DNA of 10,549 nt, taken from contig DASSZI010000018.1 in assembly GCA_035713565.1 (NCBI GenBank), forward strand, positions 1 to 10,549, in the 5' to 3' direction. Position 1 is the first letter of the stretch. The number at the start of each line of letters is the position of its first letter. A program made the position numbers and the translations under genes. Under the pieces are notes generated by a model. It was not told the DNA's origin. It ran no database searches and was given only the letters and a program-made list of their open reading frames with translations. This DNA is from JAKAAZ01 sp035713565. GTDB taxonomy: Bacteria; Acidobacteriota; Terriglobia; Terriglobales; Acidobacteriaceae. Shown one piece after another: positions 1 to 6,801 of this stretch.

Positions 1-1
1 C

Positions 2-94
2 CAAGGTGGTTTCGACAATCTGGTAACGGCATGGGGCCGCCACGACATCGTTCTTTTCCCACGTGTATGCTCAACAACTGAATGGAACCGGTGA
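2..94 (+). CDS. Possible 3' end of an upstream gene (partial)
   Basis: The frame starting at base 2 stays open until a TGA at 92-94 and would encode about 30 residues ending in STTEWNR. It overlaps the next gene's ATG (82) by 13 bases, a layout common within operons. I do not recognise the protein. Two rivals exist. The frame starting at base 1 is also open, to a TGA at 79-81 that abuts the next ATG. A minus-strand ATG at 46-48, preceded by GGGAAAAGA, could start a divergent gene. The fragment is too short to decide, so confidence is low. Confidence 0.3.
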   Translation, partial: QGGFDNLVTAWGRHDIVLFPRVCSTTEWNR

Positions 95-1161
95 CACATT
101 TCCTGACCGGCGCGTGCCTCGGCCGCTCGGGATTCAACCGCACCACCGCTTACGCAACGCTGGCTATGACGCTGGCGGCGGAAGCACCCGACCTGGATGT
201 GCTATGGGGGCTGCGCGGCCCGGTTGCTGCGTTGCAGCACCATCGCGGCATCACCCACACATTTCTGGGTGCGCCTTTTATGGCGCTGCTGGTAACCGGC
301 GGTGTATGGCTATGGCATCGCTGGCGTACTCGCAGCGTACAGGGACACCAGCAACTTGCCGGGAGACGGAACAACCCTCCCGTCCGATGGGGATGGATCT
401 GGGTCCTGGCGTTGATCGCGGACATGAGCCATATCCTGCTGGACTGGACCAACAACTATGGCGTCCGTCCGTTTTTTCCCTTCAATCCTCATTGGTATGC
501 AGGCAGCCTGATGTTTATCTTCGAGCCGGTACTGTTTGCCGCGCTGCTTGGCGCGCTACTGATTCCGGCGATTCTGGGCCTTTCCGACAGAGAGATCGGC
601 ATTCGCCGCAGGCCTTTCCGAGGTCGCGGATGGGCCATTTCCGCTCTGTGCGTTGGCCTGGTGCTCGGCTGCTGGCGCTGGGCGGAGCACCAAAGAGCCC
701 TGCACCTGCTGGCGCAGCAGAGCTATGAGAATGAAAATGTTTTGAAAATATCTGCGAGCCCTTATCCCGTCGATGTGTTTCGATGGTTCGGCGTAGTGGA
801 AACAGCGGATTTCTACCAGACGGCAATTCTGAATACAGGGACGGATAGCTTGTCCAGCCGTGTCCCGGAAGATCGCTACTTTAAACAGCCACAATCCTCA
901 GCAGTGCGAACTGCAGAAAGCTCCTACCTTGGGCGCGTGTTCCTGGACTGGTCGCAGTTTCCGTTTGTGAGCAAAAGCCGCACCTTTGGCGGGGTCGCAA
1001 ACGCTGCCCAGTATGTCTCGGTCAGGTTTCAGGATTTGCGTTTTGCGTATGATGTCCTGTTTCTGCACGGCAAAGCCGATAACCCGCTGGGTGGAACCGT
1101 GCTCATTGCGCCGAACGGCAAAGTGGAGGAAATGCAGATGGGCGATCGGTTGCAGAAATAG
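82..1161 (+). CDS. YdjM-family membrane-bound metal-dependent hydrolase (DUF457/PF04307-like)
   Basis: This 359-residue inner-membrane protein matches the YdjM/YbcI type of predicted metal-dependent hydrolase. The polar pattern of that family is visible: His6 in the N-terminal VTHFLTG, an acidic pair in PDLDVLWG (Asp37, Asp39), HHRGITHTFLG with His53, His54 and His59, and DMSHILLDW with Asp114, His117 and Asp121. Hydrophobic spans lie near residues 63-79, 103-120, 142-164 and 184-199, and the metal-binding residues sit at or beside them. A soluble C-terminal part from about residue 205 follows; it includes the VRFQDLRF segment, which I recall in long members of this family. The substrate of the family is not established, so the hydrolase name is by family only. 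The start is the first ATG giving the conserved N-terminus. No clear Shine-Dalgarno sequence precedes it, which fits coupling to an upstream gene. The next gene begins 196 bases downstream, so it is probably transcribed separately. Confidence 0.85.
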   Translation: MEPVTHFLTGACLGRSGFNRTTAYATLAMTLAAEAPDLDVLWGLRGPVAALQHHRGITHTFLGAPFMALLVTGGVWLWHRWRTRSVQGHQQLAGRRNNPPVRWGWIWVLALIADMSHILLDWTNNYGVRPFFPFNPHWYAGSLMFIFEPVLFAALLGALLIPAILGLSDREIGIRRRPFRGRGWAISALCVGLVLGCWRWAEHQRALHLLAQQSYENENVLKISASPYPVDVFRWFGVVETADFYQTAILNTGTDSLSSRVPEDRYFKQPQSSAVRTAESSYLGRVFLDWSQFPFVSKSRTFGGVANAAQYVSVRFQDLRFAYDVLFLHGKADNPLGGTVLIAPNGKVEEMQMGDRLQK

Positions 1162-1290
1162 GAATCTACGCCAGCACGCCAGATGAAAAATCGGCTCTTG
1201 AGGGCCGCAATACTGCATTGACCAACGCGCCTGCGCCGGAAACAATGAAAATGAGGTCATCGTGCGACGTCGATCGGGGTGCTCAGCAAG

Positions 1291-1304
1291 ACATTTTAAG
1301 ATGT
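1291..1304. promoter_or_regulatory. Imperfect palindrome, candidate operator
   Basis: ACATTTTAAGATGT is palindromic at 12 of 14 positions and centres about 60 bases before the ATG of the His/Met-rich secreted protein. It is the most AT-rich part of the gap at 1162-1357. A second, perfect 8-base palindrome (CGACGTCG, 1265-1272) lies upstream. I cannot place a convincing -35/-10 pair here. That either palindrome binds a regulator is inference. Confidence 0.2.
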
Positions 1305-1357
1305 TTCCCTATCTGGACCCATTAGATTTGCGGGTTTGAGCAAAAGGAAAAGATTTC

Positions 1358-2113
1358 ATGAAACTTGTCGCCCTAAGGGCCTTTCTTTTTTTCTCGTTCC
1401 TCACGGCTCTGTGTCGTCCGGGAGTTGCAGAATCCGTACTTCAGGCCGCCACAGGGACAAAGCGGGCGACTGCGACCGCGAATGAGAGCATGGGAGGCCA
1501 TATGGTCATGACGAGGCTGCGCCCCGTGCAGCCGGGAGACAAGGCCCAGGCTGCCGCCATTCTGGCGGGAGCCAAGGAGGCTGCGGAGCGCTACCGCGAT
1601 TATCATGTGGCTGAAGCCGACGGTTACATGATCTTTATGCCGGACCAACGCCAAGAGGTGTACCACTTCGTAATGCAACCCAACGGGGCGGCGGCCAGAA
1701 GGGGCTTTGATGCCGCCCGCCCGCCAGCGCTTTTGTACAAACGAATGACCGGGCATCATCCTGCATACAAACTGGTCGGCGTAATGTACATGGCCAGGTT
1801 CGGGACGCCGCAGGATGAGTTGAACCGGCGAATTCCTCTCTCAATCGTCCAGTGGCATGAGCACGTCAACATGTGCGTACCTCCGGACGCGGACCAGCGT
1901 AACTGGCTGACATCCGATTCAAAGTTTGGACTGCACGGATCGATCACGACAGCGGCAGCCTGTGAAGCTGCAGGCGGTCACTTTGTTCCCCATCTGGCAG
2001 GATGGATGACCCATGTTTATCCGTTGGAAACCGATCCAGCAAAGATTTGGGGCACGGCCAGGAGCCGTGGCAGCAAAGGGGGACCCATGTCCATGTCTGG
2101 AATGAAGATGTAG
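1358..2113 (+). CDS. Secreted His/Met-rich conserved hypothetical protein
   Basis: This protein has 251 residues and an unknown function. Residues 1-24 form a typical signal peptide (Lys2 and Arg7, a hydrophobic core at 8-18, then GVA before likely cleavage), so it should act in the periplasm or outside. The mature part is dense in possible metal ligands: His48, His83, His103, His133-134, WHEHVNMC (His167, His169, Cys173), His193, Cys202, and GGHFVPHLAGWMTHVYP (His208, His212, His219). The tail GGPMSMSGMKM is Met-rich, as in some periplasmic copper-binding proteins. I recall similar uncharacterised proteins with a WHxHVNxC core in acidobacterial genomes but cannot confirm it here. A soluble metal-binding role is inferred from composition only. 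The start is supported by AAGGA at 1344-1348, nine bases before the ATG. It converges on the M1-like gene with only eight bases between their stops, and no hairpin terminator is seen there. Confidence 0.8.
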   Translation: MKLVALRAFLFFSFLTALCRPGVAESVLQAATGTKRATATANESMGGHMVMTRLRPVQPGDKAQAAAILAGAKEAAERYRDYHVAEADGYMIFMPDQRQEVYHFVMQPNGAAARRGFDAARPPALLYKRMTGHHPAYKLVGVMYMARFGTPQDELNRRIPLSIVQWHEHVNMCVPPDADQRNWLTSDSKFGLHGSITTAAACEAAGGHFVPHLAGWMTHVYPLETDPAKIWGTARSRGSKGGPMSMSGMKM

Positions 2114-2121
2114 GCGCCCGT

Positions 2122-4116
2122 CTATCGCACCTGCTGGTCCGTAGAGCGGATGACCTTTTCGTGATGACTGGTGCGGACCTCGGGCACGCTTCCATCGTTG
2201 ACCAGTACGCGGTTCGGTTCACTGTCGAACAAAATGCGCATGGCAGCGCGCGTATGGGACGGAACGAGCAGGCGCTTGGTCTGGCTGTTCATGCCAGATT
2301 CCACCGTCACCGGCACCTCGGCGGAACAGAAGCTGTCATTCTGGACATCGAGCGAGACCAGATAATCCTTCCCCGTATTATTTTTGGTGAGGATGGACCG
2401 GCGATAGGCGGTGACAATATGCAGGTCTGGGAGCCCGCGATCACGATAGACCCAATCATCGAAGAACGATTCCAGGTCCTTGTGAGAGAATCCGGCGAGC
2501 AGCCCCTGGAAATAGCTGGCGTCTTTGTCGCGACTGGCGGAATAGCTTTGCAGCGCCTGCATCAGAGGAGTTTCACCCACCATGTCGCGCAGCATCCACA
2601 GTACGTCTGAAGCTTTATCCCGGTAATAGATGTCGCTCCAGGCCTCGATCAGCGATTGGCCAGGGTCTGCTCCGGGATCGCTGGTCTCCGCCAGGGCGAG
2701 CGCGCCGCGACGAGCATCCATCTGCCCGATTGCAGTGGCCCGGCCGGCCCGCTGCTCAATCCACAGCAGCGTCAGGAACTGGGCCACGCCTTCATCCAGC
2801 CAAGTCCGCCGAGACAGGAAGTAGGCATGGCTCCACATATGGGTAAGCACCGGCCCCATGTCATCCTGCGAGGCGTCGGATTTGAGCGGCAGGAAAAGGA
2901 TGTTCCGCTCCTCAAAGGGAAGGTCGCCGCGTTCAGGCAGATCCACCAGTACGACCGGGCGTTTCCTGGATTGACCTAGCCACTGCTCCGCCAGCGCCCG
3001 GTTGCTTGCCGCACCTTTCTCATACACAGGAGCCGCGGGCTCATTCCCCAGGCGGGAGTAGATGTCAAGTCCGGGCGCCTGCTCGTGCGTTGCATACATG
3101 AGGAACAAGCTGAGTGGTGAGAATCCGAGCGAAGTTGCCGGCAGAGTGAAGGAAACGACCTGCAGCACCGGCGAACCCGCCGCATCAGTCGGCTGCGCTG
3201 TCGAAGCAGACTGTCCTTTCACAGATTTACGATCCGTCGCGGAGGCATCCGGGTGCACCACGTAGCCATTCAGAAACGCGATGCTCGGCTTTGGGCCTGT
3301 ATATTCCGCCAGGACATGGATGCGCACCTGAGCGGCGGATTGCCGGAGCTTCCATTTGCCGACGGAATCAAACATTTCCGATCCCTGGCCCAGGAGCACG
3401 GGGACGGTGGAGACGGGGAACCAGATGACATTGCCGAAGCCGCGCAGCGCGGTGAAGTCGGTGCCGATCCGGTCCCACTCCGAAAGAGCGGCGATTTTGG
3501 CAGGCGCTCCCAGGCGCAGCAGGCGCTCGGAAGATGCATGCACGGTCCCGGAATAGATCACATCCAGATGCAGGGTTGCGGCTGGTGCAAGTGGGGAGGC
3601 AAGTGTGACCACGGCCTCCGTAAGCTGGCCCGTATGGTCGATGTCGCTCTCGACTGTTTCGGTCTGGAACCTGGCAGGGGCTCCATTGACGTGAATGGAA
3701 TACCACGCCAGCGAAGAGGATACCTGGAGAGCAATTTGTTTGAGAGGCTTGCCCGTCGCATTACGAACTGTTAAACCGGCGCGAACGGAGATGCGATGTT
3801 TTGCCGGTTCCAGGTGGACGTCGAAATCGTAGGCGCTGTAGGTGAGCGCGGCACGTTCGGAATCGGAGATCAAAGAAGAGGCGCCTGGCTTGGTGCCGGA
3901 CGGGACGGGCGTCGGGCTTGGCTGCTCCGAAGAGCGACTCGCTTCGGGATTCGGGCTCTTGTCGCTCCGGGAAAAGATCGTCTCTCCGTAGGGAGAAGAA
4001 GCTCCCGCAGGCGGCGATTTCGGCGTAGGCGGTAGAACCGGTTGCTGGCCATACGCGGGACAAGCTGCAAGCAGACTGGCGCAAAGAATGGGAACAAGCA
4101 GGGAACGGGGCCTCAC
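2122..4116 (-). CDS. Exported M1-like peptidase homologue with degenerate HEXXH
   Basis: This 664-residue protein begins with a signal sequence whose LAAC (residues 16-19) fits a lipobox, so it may be a lipoprotein anchored at Cys19. Cleavage after AYG (23) is the alternative. A Pro/Ser-rich linker spans about 25-85. A beta-rich N-terminal part follows (about 90-345), resembling the first domain of M1 aminopeptidases. The gluzincin-like core is at 420-445: HMWSH (426-430) stands where HEXXH is expected, keeping both His but replacing the catalytic Glu with Met427. WLDEGVAQF (439-447) supplies the third-ligand Glu442. The spacing from second His to this Glu is 11 residues, against 18 in classical M1 enzymes. 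YYRDKASDVLWML (497-509) resembles the M1 segment bearing the catalytic Tyr. Metal may still bind, but normal peptidase activity is doubtful. Translation starts at a GTG that overlaps the rlmB stop (GTGA, 4113-4116), so the two are coupled. Confidence 0.8.
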   Translation of the reverse strand: MRPRSLLVPILCASLLAACPAYGQQPVLPPTPKSPPAGASSPYGETIFSRSDKSPNPEASRSSEQPSPTPVPSGTKPGASSLISDSERAALTYSAYDFDVHLEPAKHRISVRAGLTVRNATGKPLKQIALQVSSSLAWYSIHVNGAPARFQTETVESDIDHTGQLTEAVVTLASPLAPAATLHLDVIYSGTVHASSERLLRLGAPAKIAALSEWDRIGTDFTALRGFGNVIWFPVSTVPVLLGQGSEMFDSVGKWKLRQSAAQVRIHVLAEYTGPKPSIAFLNGYVVHPDASATDRKSVKGQSASTAQPTDAAGSPVLQVVSFTLPATSLGFSPLSLFLMYATHEQAPGLDIYSRLGNEPAAPVYEKGAASNRALAEQWLGQSRKRPVVLVDLPERGDLPFEERNILFLPLKSDASQDDMGPVLTHMWSHAYFLSRRTWLDEGVAQFLTLLWIEQRAGRATAIGQMDARRGALALAETSDPGADPGQSLIEAWSDIYYRDKASDVLWMLRDMVGETPLMQALQSYSASRDKDASYFQGLLAGFSHKDLESFFDDWVYRDRGLPDLHIVTAYRRSILTKNNTGKDYLVSLDVQNDSFCSAEVPVTVESGMNSQTKRLLVPSHTRAAMRILFDSEPNRVLVNDGSVPEVRTSHHEKVIRSTDQQVR

Positions 4117-4910
4117 GAACCGAGCCCTTTCAAAGGACGAGCGGGGTTCGCGGCCGAGTGATCGGCTCTATGCTGGAGTGGGTCGCCATTTCGGCGCTGC
4201 CGTGCGGCCTCATACATGACAATGGCTCCCGCGACCGACACATTCAATGAGGAAACCTGGCCCGCCATGGGAATGCGCAGCAGATGGTCGCACGTGCGCC
4301 GGACGAGATCGTGCAATCCGCCGCCTTCGCCGCCCAGAACAAGCACGCAATTGCAGCGGAAATCGAAGTCATCGTAATTCTGGGTGCCGCGCTCGTCCAG
4401 CCCGGCACACCAGACGTTTCCGCGTTTCAATTCTTCCAGCGCTCGCACCAGATTGGTGACCTGTGCGATCCGAACGTGCTCGGCGGCACCGGCCGAGGTT
4501 TTGACGACCGTGGCATTGACGGAGGCGGCACGCCGCTCCGGCAGAATTACTCCGTCTACACCCGCACCGTCCGCAGTACGCAGCAAAGCTCCCAGATTGT
4601 GCGGGTCTTCGACCCCATCCAGAGCCAGCAGAAACAGATGTTCGCCACGCGGATGCATCAGGTCCTGCAACGATTGGTAGCCACGCTCGGCGACCCGCGC
4701 AACGATGCCCTGATGAGCTTCCGTCCGGGCGATCCGCGTCAACTGCTCCCTGGATTCGAGCCGCACCGGAATACCTGCCGCGCGACATGCCTCTAGAACC
4801 GTCTGTAGCCGGGCATCCTTCCGCTCCCGTGCGACGGCCACGGACTCCAGTCTGCGATTTCCGGAACGAATTGCCTCTTCCACCGGGTGCAATCCGTACA
4901 ACACTTGCAT
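4113..4910 (-). CDS. rlmB: 23S rRNA (guanosine-2'-O-)-methyltransferase RlmB (TrmH/SpoU family)
   Basis: This enzyme uses S-adenosylmethionine to methylate a 23S rRNA ribose (G2251 in E. coli numbering) in the cytoplasm. From the chosen start it has 265 residues, near the usual 245-260. The N-terminus MQVLYGLHPVEEAI is typical of the RNA-binding SpoU substrate-binding domain (about 1-75). The SPOUT knot motifs are all present: NLGALLRTADGAG (105-117, with Asn105 and Arg111), VLGGEGGGL (191-199, with Glu195) and IPMAGQVSSLNVSVAGA (213-229, with Asn223). The frame stays open upstream to an ATG at 5007-5009, which would add 33 residues with no family likeness. I therefore prefer the ATG at 4908-4910, although its Shine-Dalgarno sequence is weak. 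A polar, probably disordered tail covers about 238-265. TrmH paralogues acting on tRNA are the main alternative, but the N-terminal domain favours RlmB. It is first in an operon with the M1-like gene and diverges from the sigma factor gene. Confidence 0.9.
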   Translation of the reverse strand: MQVLYGLHPVEEAIRSGNRRLESVAVARERKDARLQTVLEACRAAGIPVRLESREQLTRIARTEAHQGIVARVAERGYQSLQDLMHPRGEHLFLLALDGVEDPHNLGALLRTADGAGVDGVILPERRAASVNATVVKTSAGAAEHVRIAQVTNLVRALEELKRGNVWCAGLDERGTQNYDDFDFRCNCVLVLGGEGGGLHDLVRRTCDHLLRIPMAGQVSSLNVSVAGAIVMYEAARQRRNGDPLQHRADHSAANPARPLKGLGS

Positions 4911-5103
4911 ATGATTAAGTGTATCCCCGTGGCAGCAGGAGCCGCCGGCTGGAGGGGTGACTGAGCGGCCCAGGCCACGAGCATCCCGCAGTGGAGCCTT
5001 TACGGCCACAGCGCGGATGAGATGAACCTGAGAAGGCTTTCAGGAGAATCTTTCCGAACTTCGCGTCTTTTTTTCCGGCACGAGCGTCCATTCCAAGGAG
5101 ACC
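4911..5103. promoter_or_regulatory. Divergent intergenic region between rlmB and the sigma factor gene
   Basis: Because the two genes diverge, this 193-base stretch should hold the promoters of both the rlmB operon and the sigma-factor operon. I find no pair of boxes close to the sigma-70 consensus, and no GGAAC/CGTC pair at the right spacing for ECF autoregulation. A run of seven T (5068-5074) has no stem before it, so it is not a terminator. AAGGAG at 5095-5100 is a strong Shine-Dalgarno sequence for the sigma gene, although it sits only three bases from the ATG. Confidence 0.35.
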
Positions 5104-5727
5104 ATGGCACAGACTCACACATCTCCCATCGCCCTTACGGAACAGGCGCAGCAGGCCAACGCCGCGATTGCGGCCGGACTCCGCCGCCGTGACCCTGACC
5201 TGCTGGAGCAGCTTATTGAGCTGTACCAGCACCGGCTGTTTCGGTATCTGCTCTTTTTGACCGGCAATCGTGATCTGTCACAGGATCTGTTCCAGGAGAC
5301 GTGGCTGCGGGTTTTGGAACGCGGGTCGCAGTACAACGGGCGGGCTCGATTCGATACGTGGATGTTTACCATTGCGCGAAACCTGATGATCGACAATACC
5401 CGCAAAAAGGTGATGGTGAGCCTGGATGAAGTCAGCGATCCGGACGCGCGATACGAGGCAGAGAAGCCGATGGAAATTGCAGCCGATGCTCCGTCTCCTT
5501 TCGACCATTTCCTATCACGTGAACAGGCTGCCCGGGTAAGCCGGGCCCTGGTCGGTCTGCATCCGTTGTATCGTGAAGTGCTCGTGCTTCGTTTTCATGA
5601 AGAGCTTTCGCTGGAAGAAATCTCTCAGGTGAGCCGTGCTCCCCTTTCCACGGTCAAGTCCCGGCTGTATCGTGGTATGGCAGCTCTGAAGCCGGCTCTG
5701 GCGTCCGGAGCCGAGGTGCAGTCATGA
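5104..5727 (+). CDS. ECF-type RNA polymerase sigma factor
   Basis: This 207-residue protein has the two domains of an extracytoplasmic-function sigma factor, which directs RNA polymerase core to a specific promoter set. Region 2 spans about 36-102, with the core-binding and -10-binding segments DLSQDLFQETWLRV (57-70) and FDTWMFTIARNLMID (83-97). A linker of about 40 residues follows. Region 4 spans about 144-198, with REVLVLRFHEELSLEEI (157-173) and the helix-turn-helix recognition helix around STVKSRLYRGMAAL (182-195). There is no region 3 and no extra C-terminal domain, and length is normal for the class. AAGGAG precedes the ATG, with short spacing. Its stop overlaps the next gene's start as ATGA (5724-5727), the coupling commonly seen between ECF sigma genes and their anti-sigma genes. 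Which ECF group it belongs to cannot be read by eye. Confidence 0.9.
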   Translation: MAQTHTSPIALTEQAQQANAAIAAGLRRRDPDLLEQLIELYQHRLFRYLLFLTGNRDLSQDLFQETWLRVLERGSQYNGRARFDTWMFTIARNLMIDNTRKKVMVSLDEVSDPDARYEAEKPMEIAADAPSPFDHFLSREQAARVSRALVGLHPLYREVLVLRFHEELSLEEISQVSRAPLSTVKSRLYRGMAALKPALASGAEVQS

Positions 5728-6194
5728 CACCGTTGAATACGCGGAACGAGAATTCTGGCATTGCGCCAGGCGATCAGGACGCGGGCAGCCGCGGACCTGC
5801 TCCCCTGAGGGAGTCTGATTTTTCTGAAGCGCTGCTGGCGGTTGGCGGAGTGGCAGGCCGTGCGCTGGTTTGCCGCACACAACGCCGTGTTCGCCAGGAA
5901 ACGATTGAAATGATGGAACGTCGCCAGCGGGCACGTCATGGCATAGGGCTGGCAATCTTAGGGTTTTCTCTGCTGCTGCTGGTGTTAACGCCTGTAGTAT
6001 GGAGCGGCGCGCAACTGCACCTGGGCTGGCAACACTTTTCCGACTCTGAGATGCAATGCGTGTACATGATCGGCTGGCTGTTCCCCGTTACGCTGGCAGG
6101 TCTGGTGCTGGGTTTCCTCCGGACGCGCGCGAGCGGCGGTCCGCGCCGGATTGATCACCGCGTGGCGTCGCGTCTTGATTCTGTAGTTCGGTAG
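5724..6194 (+). CDS. Two-span membrane protein, candidate anti-sigma factor
   Basis: I do not recognise this 156-residue protein. Residues 1-72 are soluble; 51-72 are rich in Arg and probably helical. Two hydrophobic spans follow (about 73-93 and 114-133), separated by a short loop, then a basic tail (134-156). Positive residues on both outer flanks suggest that both ends are cytoplasmic. Translational coupling to the sigma gene by an ATGA overlap suggests an anti-sigma role, with the N-terminal part holding the sigma factor at the membrane. However, there is no HxxxCxxC zinc anti-sigma motif, so this rests on position alone. GAGG at 5713-5716, seven bases before the ATG, is a good Shine-Dalgarno sequence. 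It could instead be an unrelated small membrane protein of the same operon. Confidence 0.65.
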   Translation: MTPLNTRNENSGIAPGDQDAGSRGPAPLRESDFSEALLAVGGVAGRALVCRTQRRVRQETIEMMERRQRARHGIGLAILGFSLLLLVLTPVVWSGAQLHLGWQHFSDSEMQCVYMIGWLFPVTLAGLVLGFLRTRASGGPRRIDHRVASRLDSVVR

Positions 6195-6214
6195 CGAAGC
6201 AATCTCGATTCGGT

Positions 6215-6742
6215 ATGGCACGTAACGACACCAACTCGTCCTTTTCCGTCACCGAAGAACTCAGACTTATTCCTCGTTGGTCTATCGTGCTGGCGTTTGT
6301 TGCGTTTCTTGGAATCCAGTACCTGTTCTTCTTCGTCCTGCATCATCATCACACCACTCCCATGGCCGTGCATGTGTACTTTGGCACCTCGTGGGGCGCG
6401 CTGGTGGCAGTCTATATGTTGATGATCGGATATATCAGCGAAGACGCACCGCGCCGCAATATGGGCAAATGGCTGTGGATCATGCTGTGTATTGTGCTGC
6501 AAGGCGGGATAGGGCCGGTTATTTATTTCCTGCTGCGACAGCCGGTACTTTCGCGTTGTCCCTGCTGTGGCACCCACATCGAGAGTAGTTTCCATTTTTG
6601 TCCGCAATGCGCCTATCGAGTGTCGCCAAACTGTGGTCATTGCCATGAGAGCGTCCGGATCACAGACTTGCACTGCACCCACTGCGGACACGATCTTGCC
6701 GAAGACAATACGCCAGCCCGCATGCGCGCCTACGGCAACTAA
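6215..6742 (+). CDS. Membrane protein with double zinc ribbon
   Basis: This 175-residue protein has three hydrophobic stretches (about 22-42, 53-73 and 86-107) and then a Cys-rich domain with four CxxC knuckles: C115/C118, C129/C132, C140/C143 and C154/C157. These should bind two zinc ions as tandem zinc ribbons. The third stretch ends in GGIGPVIYFLL, reminiscent of the short membrane unit seen before phospholipase-D-like nuclease domains, but no nuclease follows. A run of four His (43-46) lies in the first loop. The function is unknown; zinc ribbons in such proteins often serve protein or nucleic-acid contacts. It starts 20 bases after the preceding gene, so it is likely cotranscribed with the sigma factor. 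No clear Shine-Dalgarno sequence precedes the ATG. Confidence 0.75.
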   Translation: MARNDTNSSFSVTEELRLIPRWSIVLAFVAFLGIQYLFFFVLHHHHTTPMAVHVYFGTSWGALVAVYMLMIGYISEDAPRRNMGKWLWIMLCIVLQGGIGPVIYFLLRQPVLSRCPCCGTHIESSFHFCPQCAYRVSPNCGHCHESVRITDLHCTHCGHDLAEDNTPARMRAYGN

Positions 6743-6801
6743 GCTTGCTTCCCCCCTCCCATTCCGCTTAAATTTTCAATGAGATGTACAGTGGTTTACG
6801 T

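Noticed and set aside
46..48. Minus-strand gene starting here and running off the left edge
   Set aside because: Only 16 codons are visible; a purine-rich stretch precedes the ATG, but there is too little to support a gene.
2002..2610. Plus-strand open frame of about 200 codons across the secreted-protein and peptidase gene ends
   Set aside because: It lies antisense to the peptidase gene, has no recognisable domain, and both overlapped genes have clear protein features.
3253..3774. Plus-strand open frame of about 170 codons within the peptidase gene
   Set aside because: It is antisense to a well-supported gene, and its composition is typical of a shadow frame in GC-rich DNA.
5007..5009. 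Longer rlmB start 33 codons upstream
   Set aside because: The extra residues (Pro/Gly/Cys-rich) do not resemble the family, and the protein proper begins with the characteristic MQVLYGLHPVEEAI.
5068..5074. Run of seven T as a terminator
   Set aside because: No GC-rich stem precedes it on either strand, and it sits just upstream of the sigma gene.
5055..5088. ECF-type autoregulatory promoter before the sigma gene (CGAACTT and CGTC)
   Set aside because: The spacing between the boxes is well over 20 bases, against about 16 expected, and the -35 box is imperfect.
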